The notes below the pieces were generated by a model. That model saw nothing but the letters and a program-made list of their open reading frames with translations. It had not been told where the DNA came from and searched no databases. From Bradyrhizobium guangdongense (GTDB lineage Bacteria; Pseudomonadota; Alphaproteobacteria; Rhizobiales; Xanthobacteraceae), in contig NZ_PPPT01000089.1 in the NCBI RefSeq assembly GCF_006483445.1, forward strand, positions 1 through 48,546: a stretch of 48,546 nucleotides of DNA. Direction: 5' to 3'. Below, in pieces: positions 18,075-29,633 of this stretch. A program made the translations under genes and the position numbers. The number at the start of each line of letters is the position of its first letter. Position 1 is the first letter of the stretch.

Positions 18075-18746
18075 ATGAAACGCCTGACCGGAGCCGCCGT
18101 CGGCCTGTTTTGCCTTGCCGCACCTGCGGTCGCCGAGACGCCGGTTGCGATCGTCGAGGACGTCCAGGGCAAGGTCGAGGGCGTCGAGTTCATGGACTAC
18201 GTCTCGCCCGGCAAGATCATCAAGCTCGGACCATCCGGCACGCTGGTGCTCGGCTATCTCAAATCCTGCTGGCGCGAGACCATCACCGGCGGCGTCGTGC
18301 AGGTCGGCGCCGAGCAGAGCGCGGTGCAGCTCGGCGACGTGCAGCGGGTCAAGGTGCCCTGCGACGCCAATGCCGCGCAGATTTCCGAGCGCGAAGCAAA
18401 CCAGAGTGCCGCGACCACCTTCCGAACCATGCGCTCCGACAAGCAGGGTGCAGCCCCGAAGAAACTGACGACGCTCTACGGCGTCGCGCCGCTGGTCGAG
18501 GTGAAGGGCGGCGGCACGCTCGCGATCGAACGCATCGACGCCAAGGGCGAGCAATTCTCCGTGCCGCTGACCGGCAACATCCTGGTGCGCGGCAAGTTCT
18601 ATGACTTCGCCAAGGCCGGCAAGACGCTCACCCCCGGCGGCACCTATCTCGCGACGCTCGGCACGCACCGCTTCACCTTCCAGGTCGATGCGAAGGCGAC
18701 GACGTCGCCGACGCCGATCGTCGGCCGCCTCTTGCGGTTAGAGTAG
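18075..18746 (+). CDS. Exported FecR-like protein upstream of a cyclase
   Basis: A 223-aa protein with a clear signal peptide (MKRLTGAAVGLFCLAAPAVA, predicted cleavage before ETP). The mature part starts like a FecR or surface-sensor domain: repeated short strands around GKVEGVEFMDYVSPGKIIKL and GTLVLGYLKSCWRETITGG, with an isolated Cys pair (SCWRE and VPCDAN) that could form a disulfide. A second beta-rich half follows. I assign it to the periplasm. It ends 19 bp before the CHASE2 cyclase, so an operon is likely and it may present a periplasmic signal to the CHASE2 domain. The functional call is inference. Confidence 0.8.
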   Translation: MKRLTGAAVGLFCLAAPAVAETPVAIVEDVQGKVEGVEFMDYVSPGKIIKLGPSGTLVLGYLKSCWRETITGGVVQVGAEQSAVQLGDVQRVKVPCDANAAQISEREANQSAATTFRTMRSDKQGAAPKKLTTLYGVAPLVEVKGGGTLAIERIDAKGEQFSVPLTGNILVRGKFYDFAKAGKTLTPGGTYLATLGTHRFTFQVDAKATTSPTPIVGRLLRLE

Positions 18747-18765
18747 GCGGCCGCTACGCAAGGCG

Positions 18766-20913
18766 ATGCGGCGGATTGGCAGGCGGGACATTGTTGCGGC
18801 GATCCTGATCGCGCTGCTTGCGGGCGCGGTCTTCACCTCGCCTCCGCTTGCAATTCTCCAGGGCCTGTCGCTCGACGTGCTGACGGCGCTGCGCCAAAAG
18901 CTGGTCGGCGGTGACAGGGATCCAGCGTCCTCCCCCGTCGTCGTGCTGGCGATCGACCAGGAGAGCTACGAGACGGCGCCCTTCAAGGATTCGCCGACGA
19001 TCACCTGGACGCGCGAGCTCGCGCGGGTGCTGAACGCCGTCGTGGACGGCGGCGCCCGCGTCGTTGGCTTCGACGTCATCTTCAAGTCCTCGATCGAGCA
19101 ATCGGAAATCCCCTTCGGCGATGCGCCGCTGGGCGCCCGCATGAAAGGCTTTGACCGGGACCATTTGCGCGTACTGCGACAGATGTCCGATGCCGGCAAG
19201 CTCGTGCTGGGCGAGATCCAGAACGATCATCCCGAGCGCCCTTTCCCGGGACAGCGTGTTGCGGCCGGCATGAAGAACATTCGCGCGCTCAACGTCCATA
19301 CCGATTCTGACGACGTCATCCGGCGGATGCCGCTGACCTTCACCATCGACGGCAAGCCCGTGCCGCTGATGGCGCTCGAGCTCGCCGCGCGCGCGCAAGG
19401 CGCGGCGCCGGAGCCCGCGCCTGATGGCATGACGCTCGCCGGCTACAAGATCCCGAGCGCGGTTCAAAATACGCTCAGCCTCAATTTCCGCGGCCGCGGT
19501 CGCGATGTGCCGTCCTATTCCTTTGCCGACTTGCGTGCCTGCGTCGAGAAGGGCGATGCCGCGTTCTTTCGCCGCGCCTTCGACGGCAAGGTCGTGATCC
19601 TCGGCACCGTCCTCAATTTCGAGGACCGCAAGCTGACCTCGATGCGGCTTGCCGGCAGTTATGACGGCACACCCGGGCCGCGCTGCGCCCTGCCCGCGCC
19701 GGCGCAGACGACGCGCGCTGCGCGCAGCGACATCGCCGGCGTGTTCGTGCACGCGACCGCCGTGCGCAATCTGATGGAGCGCGATGCGGTGACCGAGCTC
19801 GGCTTTCCCTGGCGCACCGCGCTCACGATCGCTTTCGCCGGCGTGATCGCACTCGCGGCCTGCCTGCTGGCGCCGACCGGCGCGATCCTCGCCTATCTCG
19901 CGCTCATCGCCGTCTACGCCGCTTGCGCCGTCGGCCTGTTCGTCCACGCGCTTGCGCTGCCGCTGACCGAACCCGCACTCGCCGGTCTCGCCGCCGCGGT
20001 CCTCATGACCGGCTACCGCTTCGTGATCGCCGACCGCGAGGAGCGCTTTTTGCGCAAGAGCTTTGCGTTCTATTTGGCGCCGCAGGTGATCGACACCATG
20101 GTGGCCTCGGGCAAGATGCCGGCGCTCGGCGGCGAGATGCGCAACGTCACCGTGTTCTTCTCCGACGTCGCCGGTTTCTCCTCGATCGCGGAGAGCATGA
20201 CGCCGGGCGAGCTGGTGACGCTGATGAACGACTATCTCTCCGCCATGACCGACATCGTCGAGGGCCATGGCGGCTATGTCGACAAATATATCGGCGATTC
20301 CATCGTCGCGGTGTTTGGCGCGCCGGCCGACGATCCCGGCCATGCCGGCAATGCCGTGCATGCCGCATTGAAATGCCGCGACAAGCTCGACGAGCTCAAC
20401 CGCACGCACCCGACGTTCAGCGGGCGCAGGCTGTCGCACCGTATCGGGCTCAACACCGGCGAGGCCGTGGTCGGCAATATCGGCTCGCACCGGCGCTTCA
20501 ACTACACCGTGATGAGCGATGCCGTGAACGTCGCCTCGCGGCTGGAGGGCGCCAACAAATATCTGGGCACCTCGATCATGGCCTCGGAGATGACGGTGGC
20601 GCAGACCGGCGAGACCTTCGCCTGGCGCGAGCTCGACGCTATCCGCGTCAAGGGCCGCGACGAGCCGGTCAGGATCTACGAGCCGCTAGCTGAGCGCGGC
20701 GCCGAGACGCCGGACCAGGCAAAAGCGGCTGCGGCCTATGCCGAAGGCCTCGCCCACTGGCGGGCGCGTGAGTTCGCCAAGGCTGCGGATTGCTTTGCGC
20801 GGGTCGCCGCGACCGACCCACCGTCTGCGCTGTTCGAAGCCCGCGCCAGGACCCACGCCGCCAATCCGCCGCCCGCGGACTGGACGCCGGTGAATACGCT
20901 CGAGGGAAAATAG
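18766..20913 (+). CDS. CHASE2-domain adenylate/guanylate cyclase
   Basis: A 715-aa class III nucleotide cyclase. An N-terminal TM (about 8-28) is followed by an extracytoplasmic CHASE2 sensor (about 30-335) and three membrane helices (about 345-425). The catalytic domain (about 460-640) comes next, then a short helical TPR-like tail. The metal-binding aspartates D467 (FFSDVAGFS) and D511 (DKYIGDSIVAVFG) are present, as is the N/R region NYTVMSDAVNVASRLEGANK, so it should make cAMP (or cGMP). A cyclic-nucleotide-gated K+ channel gene follows on the same strand, making cAMP the likely local messenger. AAGGCG precedes the ATG. Confidence 0.94.
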   Translation: MRRIGRRDIVAAILIALLAGAVFTSPPLAILQGLSLDVLTALRQKLVGGDRDPASSPVVVLAIDQESYETAPFKDSPTITWTRELARVLNAVVDGGARVVGFDVIFKSSIEQSEIPFGDAPLGARMKGFDRDHLRVLRQMSDAGKLVLGEIQNDHPERPFPGQRVAAGMKNIRALNVHTDSDDVIRRMPLTFTIDGKPVPLMALELAARAQGAAPEPAPDGMTLAGYKIPSAVQNTLSLNFRGRGRDVPSYSFADLRACVEKGDAAFFRRAFDGKVVILGTVLNFEDRKLTSMRLAGSYDGTPGPRCALPAPAQTTRAARSDIAGVFVHATAVRNLMERDAVTELGFPWRTALTIAFAGVIALAACLLAPTGAILAYLALIAVYAACAVGLFVHALALPLTEPALAGLAAAVLMTGYRFVIADREERFLRKSFAFYLAPQVIDTMVASGKMPALGGEMRNVTVFFSDVAGFSSIAESMTPGELVTLMNDYLSAMTDIVEGHGGYVDKYIGDSIVAVFGAPADDPGHAGNAVHAALKCRDKLDELNRTHPTFSGRRLSHRIGLNTGEAVVGNIGSHRRFNYTVMSDAVNVASRLEGANKYLGTSIMASEMTVAQTGETFAWRELDAIRVKGRDEPVRIYEPLAERGAETPDQAKAAAAYAEGLAHWRAREFAKAADCFARVAATDPPSALFEARARTHAANPPPADWTPVNTLEGK

Positions 20914-20995
20914 CGACCGAGGTCGAACGGATGGCCTTCGGCCCAGTCGAGCCATGCTGAGTGCGTGATGGCGAATTGGACGCAGCGCGCAATCG

Positions 20996-21009
20996 TTGAC
21001 CCAGGTCAA
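20996..21009. promoter_or_regulatory. FixK/FNR-type box upstream of the K+ channel
   Basis: TTGACCCAGGTCAA fits TTGA-N6-TCAA perfectly and is palindromic to the centre. If centred at -41.5, transcription starts near 21044, and TATCAG lies exactly at the expected -10 (21032-21037). The predicted leader is about 66 nt before the ATG at 21110. Confidence 0.65.
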
Positions 21010-21109
21010 TCCCGTTACGCAAGCCTCCCGCTATCAGGAGAAATTCGCGGGCTACCCGCGGAACGTCGAGCTTCGCCTGCCGACTCTGGTCTATCCAGCG
21101 TGAACGTCG

Positions 21110-22255
21110 ATGAGATCCGCTTACTGGCCGTCACTCGGCTCCATGCCCTCCAATGGTCTTGCGACCATCGGGCTGCTTGCGATGATCCTCAACACGGCGC
21201 CGGCGGCGACGACGGCCCAGCGGCTCCTGCTTTCTTCGACCGTCATTGCGGTCTCGGCCGCAATGATCGCCATGCTTGCTTTCCACCTCTGGACCGTCCC
21301 GGGATGGCGGAAGCGCGCGAGATATGTAGCCTCGGCAGAGGGGATGATCGACCTGGCCTCGGCCTGCGCGCTGCCATTCGGCTGGCTCATCGTACCGGAC
21401 CCGCAAGATGCCCAGCTTTTTGCCCTGGTGTGGGCCCTGCGTTATATCCGCCACGCTTCGGGCCTCGCGCTGTTCTGGCGCGTGATGCATCGCAGTCGCA
21501 CCGCGCTGCTGAGCATTCTCAGTCTCTTCATTGCGATCTTCTTCGTCGCCTCCTCGCTCGCCTACATTTTCGAGCGGCACGCTCAGCCGGACGCGTTCGG
21601 CAGCATCCCGCGGGCCATGTGGTGGGCCATCGTCACCATGACCACGACGGGCTATGGCGACATGTTGCCGGTCACGATCTGGGGACGACTCCTGGCGGGA
21701 TGGGTCATGGTCGGCGGCGTCGTGATGTTTGCACTGCAGGCCGGCATCATCGCCACCGCCTTCGCCGCAGAATTACAGCGTCGGCACTTTCTCCATATCT
21801 GGGATCTGGTCACGCGTGTACCGCTGTTCCAGAAGCTCGGCGCCGCCACCATCGCAGACATCGTGCGGCGGCTGGAGATGCGCGACGTCGGCAAGGGCGC
21901 CATCATCGTCCGCAAGGGCGAGCCGGGCGACACGATGTATTTCGTCGTTTCGGGGGAAGCCGCGGTGCAGCTCGACCCGGCGCCCATTGTCCTCAACCCC
22001 GGAAGCTTCTTCGGCGAAATGGCGCTCTTGTTCGGCGCTCCCCGTTCAGCGACCGTCGTCGCTACCAAGCCCAGCGTCCTGCTCGTGCTCGACGTTGCCG
22101 ATTTGCGCGAATTGGCGGCGAGACGGCCGGAGCTCGTCGATCTCATCGAGGCCGAGGCCCGGCGCCGCAGGGATGCCAATGCGGCAAGCCAACCGCCGTC
22201 GACCCCGTCCGAAAGAACGCTCCGCGCGCTGGCGGCCGCACAAGTCCCCGACTGA
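21110..22255 (+). CDS. Cyclic-nucleotide-gated K+ channel, MloK1-like
   Basis: A 381-aa six-TM channel. Membrane helices occupy roughly 15-245 and the pore loop carries the K+ selectivity filter TTTGYGD (G181-Y182-G183). After S6 comes a short linker and a C-terminal cyclic-nucleotide-binding domain (about 245-350) with VPLFQKLG, GEPGDTMYFVV, GSFFGEMAL and APRSATVV. R312 of PRSA is the phosphate-binding Arg of cNBDs. The architecture and many motifs match the Mesorhizobium loti channel MloK1 (about 355 aa), which is opened by cAMP. It follows the cyclase gene by 196 bp and has its own FixK-type promoter. An ATG at 21143 is an alternative start. It predicts cAMP-controlled K+ flux. Confidence 0.95.
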   Translation: MRSAYWPSLGSMPSNGLATIGLLAMILNTAPAATTAQRLLLSSTVIAVSAAMIAMLAFHLWTVPGWRKRARYVASAEGMIDLASACALPFGWLIVPDPQDAQLFALVWALRYIRHASGLALFWRVMHRSRTALLSILSLFIAIFFVASSLAYIFERHAQPDAFGSIPRAMWWAIVTMTTTGYGDMLPVTIWGRLLAGWVMVGGVVMFALQAGIIATAFAAELQRRHFLHIWDLVTRVPLFQKLGAATIADIVRRLEMRDVGKGAIIVRKGEPGDTMYFVVSGEAAVQLDPAPIVLNPGSFFGEMALLFGAPRSATVVATKPSVLLVLDVADLRELAARRPELVDLIEAEARRRRDANAASQPPSTPSERTLRALAAAQVPD

Positions 22256-22289
22256 ATGCCGGCAACATATGCGGGTTCGCCGCCGGCCG

Positions 22290-22303
22290 TTGATGTTCCT
22301 CAA
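22290..22303. promoter_or_regulatory. FixK/FNR-type box upstream of the TPR-caspase gene
   Basis: TTGATGTTCCTCAA is a perfect TTGA-N6-TCAA match in the 110-bp gap between channel and caspase genes. Centred at -41.5 it predicts a start near 22338, 28 nt before the ATG at 22366. The -10 region is poor (CAGGTA/GTAGAC), so activity would depend on the activator. Confidence 0.55.
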
Positions 22304-22365
22304 TGACATCGGGTGCTGCTCTGGTCAGGTAGACGCTCCCGGAATCCGGACAGGCGCTCATTGTC

Positions 22366-24285
22366 ATGATTGTCGTCACCCGCCGCATTCGACTGTTCGC
22401 GCTCATCGGCCTTGCCATGCTGGCGTCGCTCTCCCACCCGCACCGAGGCGAGGCCGCGTCCACCGATTACGACGACTGCATCGCGCTGCAATACGACCGC
22501 GTCAGGACCGAGGCGGAGATCGCGGCCACCATCGCGACCTGCACGCGCGTGTTGCAGGATCCCTCCGCCTCGGCCGAGCGGCGCGCCTACGGCCTCTATT
22601 TCAGGGCCCTCAATCACTTCCTCGAAGCGACGCGGCTTTCCCTTGCCGAGATGAAGCCGATCGGATCGGCCGGCGATGCCGCGCAACGCGAGCTGAAATC
22701 TGCGCTTGACGATCTCGCCGCATGCATCGCGGTCGCGCCCGCACCGCATCCGCAACCCTTCAGCCTCAGGGCGACGATCCATACGGTGCTGGAGCAGTTC
22801 GACGATGCCCTCGACGATCTCGCACACGCCATCCGCGCCGATCCGAAAATCTCCCATCACTTCGCCCAGCGCGCGCTGATCCTGGAGCGGCTCGACCGGT
22901 TTCCGGAAGCCCGTGCCGATCTCGACGCGGCCGTCGAGCTCGACCCCGGGAACCAGAACGCGTGGATCAGCCGCGCCATGCTCTGGGCCCGATACGGCGA
23001 CGTCGAGCGCGCGTTCGCCGATTACGGCCGGGCCGAGGCCCTCGGCGGCCCCCAGACCTGGCACGCGCTCAGCGGCCGCGCGCGGCTTGCGGTCAGTCGC
23101 GGCGACCCCTCGCGCGGCTTTGCCGACTGGACCCGGGCCGCCGAACTCACCGTGCTGCCCACGCTGGCCGCGCAGTTCCACGTTCGCGCCGGAAATCTGG
23201 CGCGCGACTACCTGAAGGATCGCGACAAGGCTCTGCAGTCCTACGCGCGGGCGCTTGCCGTCGCGCCATACCACGCCGACGCCCTCATCCAGCGCGGCCT
23301 GGCGTTCGAGCGCGCCGGCCGCTTCGACGATGCGTCGAATGACTATCGCAAGGCCGGCGAGATGACCCGCGGCAATCCGCTCGAAAAGGGCATCTACGAC
23401 TACTCGGTCTTCCGGCTGGAGGTGCTGCGCGCACGGGCATCGCGAAAGGCGGGCGATCCGCCGCTGCCGCCGAACATCAACGTCCTGTCCGGTTCGGCCC
23501 AGGCCGCCGGCAAGGATCGCGGCCGGCGTATCGCCCTCGTCGTCGGCAACGCGGCATACGAGCATGTTACGGCCTTGATGAACGCCGACCGCGACGCCGA
23601 GAGCGTCGGAGCCGCCTTGAGCGAGGCCGGCTTTGCTCGCGTCACGGTGGCGACCGATCTGGACAGGAACCAGATGGACGGCGTGTTGCGGCAATTCGCC
23701 GACGAGGCGGCCGGCGCTGACTGGGCGCTGGTCTACTATGCCGGCCATGGCATCGAGATCGACGGAGCCAATTTTGCCATACCTATCGATGCGAGCATGG
23801 AAACTCTGCGAAAGGCTTCCTCGCACGCGATCTCCATCGACCGCATGGTTTCCGCCGTTGAGCGAGCGAAGACTCTTCGCCTGGTCGTTCTCGATGCCTG
23901 TCGCGACGATCCGTTCGTGCAGGAGGCGCACCGGGCGGCCGCCAGCAAGAGAACGTTCGACAAGGCCGGCGATGCCGCGCTGGATCCGCTGATCGCCCGC
24001 AGGAAGGCCATCGGGGGAGGTCTCGCCGGCGTACGACTTGCCCAATTGAACACGATTGCGCTGTTCTCCACGCAACCCGGCCAGATCACGCTCGACGGCG
24101 ACGAGCTGAACAGCCCCTTCACGCGGGCGTTCGTGTCGAACATGGCGACCCCAACCCTCGATCTGCGCCTGTTCTTCGAACGGATTCGCCAGGACGTGGC
24201 GAACACCACGCAGGGGCGTCAGCGCCCGGCCGTCGACGGGCGCCTCAGGGAAGGTGAGCAGTTCTTCTTCTTTCCGGCGCGGTGA
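22366..24285 (+). CDS. Exported TPR-caspase (peptidase C14) protein
   Basis: A 639-aa protein. The N-terminus has a basic stretch and hydrophobic helix (about 7-30) like a signal peptide or anchor. TPR-type helical repeats cover about 100-370 (FDDALDDLAHAIRADP, FPEARADLDAAVELDP, DKALQSYARALAVAP, FDDASNDYRKAGEM). A metacaspase-like C14 domain covers about 385-570: RRIALVVGNAAYEHV, catalytic H461 in YYAGHGIEID and catalytic C512 in VLDACRDDPF. Both catalytic residues are intact. The end carries SPFTRAFVSNM, usual for this family. The substrate is unknown. It is co-oriented with the cyclase and channel genes and has its own FixK-type box. The start ATG lacks a clear Shine-Dalgarno. Confidence 0.9.
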   Translation: MIVVTRRIRLFALIGLAMLASLSHPHRGEAASTDYDDCIALQYDRVRTEAEIAATIATCTRVLQDPSASAERRAYGLYFRALNHFLEATRLSLAEMKPIGSAGDAAQRELKSALDDLAACIAVAPAPHPQPFSLRATIHTVLEQFDDALDDLAHAIRADPKISHHFAQRALILERLDRFPEARADLDAAVELDPGNQNAWISRAMLWARYGDVERAFADYGRAEALGGPQTWHALSGRARLAVSRGDPSRGFADWTRAAELTVLPTLAAQFHVRAGNLARDYLKDRDKALQSYARALAVAPYHADALIQRGLAFERAGRFDDASNDYRKAGEMTRGNPLEKGIYDYSVFRLEVLRARASRKAGDPPLPPNINVLSGSAQAAGKDRGRRIALVVGNAAYEHVTALMNADRDAESVGAALSEAGFARVTVATDLDRNQMDGVLRQFADEAAGADWALVYYAGHGIEIDGANFAIPIDASMETLRKASSHAISIDRMVSAVERAKTLRLVVLDACRDDPFVQEAHRAAASKRTFDKAGDAALDPLIARRKAIGGGLAGVRLAQLNTIALFSTQPGQITLDGDELNSPFTRAFVSNMATPTLDLRLFFERIRQDVANTTQGRQRPAVDGRLREGEQFFFFPAR

Positions 24286-24296
24286 CCGGGACCGCT

Positions 24297-27234
<2,938 letters not shown>

Positions 27235-27335
27235 ACCGACAAGTCGTCGTTCCTAATGAAATCTTAACATGCCGGACTCAGTCTGGATCGCTGGGCACAT
27301 GCGTGCACCGTTGGAACCAACTGAGGGGTTGGGGA

Positions 27336-28379
27336 ATGAAAGCGGTCCAGGTCGTCGGCATCGTGGGTGCGGTCGCATTTGCGGTGATGATCCTTCAGTT
27401 CGGCGAAGACACGCCACCCGTGGCCGAGCCGACCGCAACGCCGGCAGCGGTTATACAAGCCAGGACGCCCCCTGCGGATGCATTCGCCGCCATCGCGCCG
27501 GAACTCGCCGCGCGATTTACAACAGTGCTCGCACAAGGGTCTGCTTCAGCGACTGCGACGCCTGCGGAGCCGCCGATCGCCCGAACTGAGGTCGCCGACG
27601 AATCGACCATGAAGCTGGCGGCGATCAGCCCCCATGAAGTCGTGGCGCCAGCGGGCGATGCATCCGTTGTTGCCCCGAAGTCGGACGGTCCTTCCACGTC
27701 AGCGCCGGCGGCCCAGGATTTCCAGTATCTGATCTACTACGTCTGGTCCGAGCTGCCGCCGGCCGAGAAGCCGGCGGACGTTGTCCTGAGGTCCTTCAAG
27801 GACATTCCGATCGGAACGCCGGTCGAGGAAATCAAGCGCGCATCCGATGCGTTCGGTCTCGATGCCAATTTCATGAAAGCGGTTGCCAAGATCGAGTCCG
27901 GCTTCGATCCCAAGCAACGCACCGGGTCGTATATCGGCCTGTTCCAGTTGAGCGAATACGAGTTCGGCAAGTTCGGCGCCGGGCAGATTCGCAGTCCCCG
28001 CGACAATGCCGTTGCGGCGGCCTACAAGGTCATTACCGAAGGCATTCTGTTCGAGTGGGTGACGCATCGGAAGCCGACCTTGAGCGATCTTTACCTGATC
28101 CATCAACAGGGATGGGAAGGTGCCGCCGAGCACATCAGCCGACCGGATCGCATCGCCTGGAAATCCATGTGCGCCACCGGCGAAGGCAAGGAAAAAGGCG
28201 AGAAGTGGTGCAAGCGCGCGATCTGGCGAAATACTCTTCCAGACGTCAAGCGTGCGTGGAAATCGGTCGACAAGCTGACATCGGAGGCGTTCGTCGGCAT
28301 GTGGCGCGCGCGGGTTGCTGAATTCCAGGCGAAATACATGGCCGCCGCCGCAGCCCCCGCCGAACCGGGGAAACAATAG
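27336..28379 (+). CDS. Lytic transglycosylase (SLT domain), membrane-anchored
   Basis: A 347-aa protein. An N-terminal TM (VVGIVGAVAFAVMILQF) is followed by a low-complexity Ala/Pro/Thr periplasmic spacer to about residue 130, then an SLT-like domain (about 150-290). The catalytic Glu is E187 in AVAKIESGFDP, with downstream SYIGLFQLSEYEFGKFG and LSDLYLIHQQGWEGAAEHI, the motif order of soluble lytic transglycosylases, which cleave the MurNAc-GlcNAc bond. The ATG at 27336 is preferred because the upstream frame to 27231 is not protein-like; GAGG lies about 10 nt before. The next gene is an L,D-transpeptidase, a second peptidoglycan enzyme. Confidence 0.88.
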   Translation: MKAVQVVGIVGAVAFAVMILQFGEDTPPVAEPTATPAAVIQARTPPADAFAAIAPELAARFTTVLAQGSASATATPAEPPIARTEVADESTMKLAAISPHEVVAPAGDASVVAPKSDGPSTSAPAAQDFQYLIYYVWSELPPAEKPADVVLRSFKDIPIGTPVEEIKRASDAFGLDANFMKAVAKIESGFDPKQRTGSYIGLFQLSEYEFGKFGAGQIRSPRDNAVAAAYKVITEGILFEWVTHRKPTLSDLYLIHQQGWEGAAEHISRPDRIAWKSMCATGEGKEKGEKWCKRAIWRNTLPDVKRAWKSVDKLTSEAFVGMWRARVAEFQAKYMAAAAAPAEPGKQ

Positions 28380-28486
28380 GCGTTAACCAACGCCAACGGT
28401 TCCGGCCCCGAGCGAAAATCGCTTCGAAGTTTCTTAAATTTTGCTGCTGTACCTCTTCTCTCGCATGGCGATCCGGGGAAAGAGAT

Positions 28487-29290
28487 ATGGCTAAGCGCGC
28501 CAAACGTCGAAAGGCAGAGGCGCTCGCAATACCAATGGCCGCGCGGGTTGCAATTGGCGCCGTGGCCGTCGCCGCATTGGGATATGGCCTCCTGTCCGGC
28601 CCGGCGAGCGTGCAGAAGCCGTCCGCGCCCCAAGCTCAAGTCCAAGCCAAGGCATCGTCAACGCCGGTTTACGTGGCGCCTCCGGTTCATGCATCAGCGC
28701 CACCTCCGGCTCCCACCCAGGCGCCAGCGCCTCTGGTCGAACCGCCGAAAGCCGCTGAGGGCCCCGGCGCATTGGTCCGGCAGGTGGTCGACTATGCAAG
28801 CCGCCAGACGCCGGGCACCGTGATCATCGATACCAAGAACACATTCCTTTATCTCGTGCTGAACGACACGCAGGCGCTGCGCTACGGCATCGGCGTCGGC
28901 CGCGAAGGCTTTACATGGTCCGGGGAGCAGACCGTGGCCCGCAAGGCCGAATGGCCGGATTGGCATCCGCCTGTGGAGATGGTCTCGCGTCAGCCCTATC
29001 TGCCGCGGTTCATGGCAGGCGGCCCCGGCAACCCGCTCGGCGCCCGCGCGATGTATCTCGGCGAGACCGAATATCGAATTCACGGCACCAACAAGCCCGA
29101 CACGATCGGCAAGCGGGTCTCCTCCGGCTGCATCCGGCTGACCAATGAGGACGTCGTGGATCTCTACGAGCGGGTGAAAGTCGGCGCGAAAGTGATCGTG
29201 CTTCCGGCAACCGCTTCGCCGTCGAACCGGCCCTCGGCAACGAACGCGCAGATTCTGTCATCAGGACCGAAGGTCGCCGAGGCCCGATAA
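28487..29290 (+). CDS. L,D-transpeptidase (YkuD domain)
   Basis: A 267-aa protein with a positively charged N-terminus, one TM (about 18-36) and a Pro/Ala-rich spacer to about residue 95. A YkuD domain follows: VIIDTKNTFLYLVLN, the His motif YRIHGTNKP (H199) and the nucleophile motif RVSSGCIRLTNEDV (C215). It forms 3-3 cross-links or attaches proteins to peptidoglycan in the periplasm. The ATG at 28487 has GGAAAGAG 2-9 nt upstream. It follows the transglycosylase by 107 bp on the same strand, so the two may be co-regulated. Confidence 0.93.
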   Translation: MAKRAKRRKAEALAIPMAARVAIGAVAVAALGYGLLSGPASVQKPSAPQAQVQAKASSTPVYVAPPVHASAPPPAPTQAPAPLVEPPKAAEGPGALVRQVVDYASRQTPGTVIIDTKNTFLYLVLNDTQALRYGIGVGREGFTWSGEQTVARKAEWPDWHPPVEMVSRQPYLPRFMAGGPGNPLGARAMYLGETEYRIHGTNKPDTIGKRVSSGCIRLTNEDVVDLYERVKVGAKVIVLPATASPSNRPSATNAQILSSGPKVAEAR

Positions 29291-29633
29291 CCCGCGCCCC
29301 CGACGCAGGGCAATCGCATATCACCCTGGAGAGTTCGCGCGCAGACGTTTCCGCATCGTCATGGCCGGGCTTGTCCCGACCATCCGCGACCTTTCCTGCC
29401 GAAGGGTGAGATCGCCAACTGGCGGTAGGCAACTTTAGAGCAAACACGCACCCAAACCAGTTGCTGCAGCAGCAAAAGCCGAGCCCCGCAAGGAGCAAAT
29501 CGACTTCCGCTAAGTCGAGTATCCGACAAAAGCTTGGGGATGCCTGTGTTAAGGTAAGTCATTGCCGATTGGTGCTTGGGCGTTGGCAACTGAGAGTTCT
29601 CTGCACTCCCGCCTTCTCGAACGGGAGCGCATG
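29291..29633. other. Intergenic region before the Crp/Fnr gene
   Basis: 343 bp with no gene that I can support. Positions 29357-29388 (CGTCATGGCCGGGCTTGTCC...) look like a fragment of a widespread Bradyrhizobium intergenic repeat, recalled from memory and not searched. The rest is AT-richer than the flanks. I see no TTGA-N6-TCAA box here. Confidence 0.5.

Noticed and set aside
18754..20490. 578-aa minus-strand frame over the cyclase
   Set aside because: Antisense of a protein with intact cyclase motifs; no motif of its own.
22300..24075. 591-aa minus-strand frame over the TPR-caspase gene
   Set aside because: Antisense shadow; the plus-strand protein has TPR and caspase catalytic residues.
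29291..29633. Possible FixK box for the Crp/Fnr gene
   Set aside because: I found no TTGA-N6-TCAA match in this gap.
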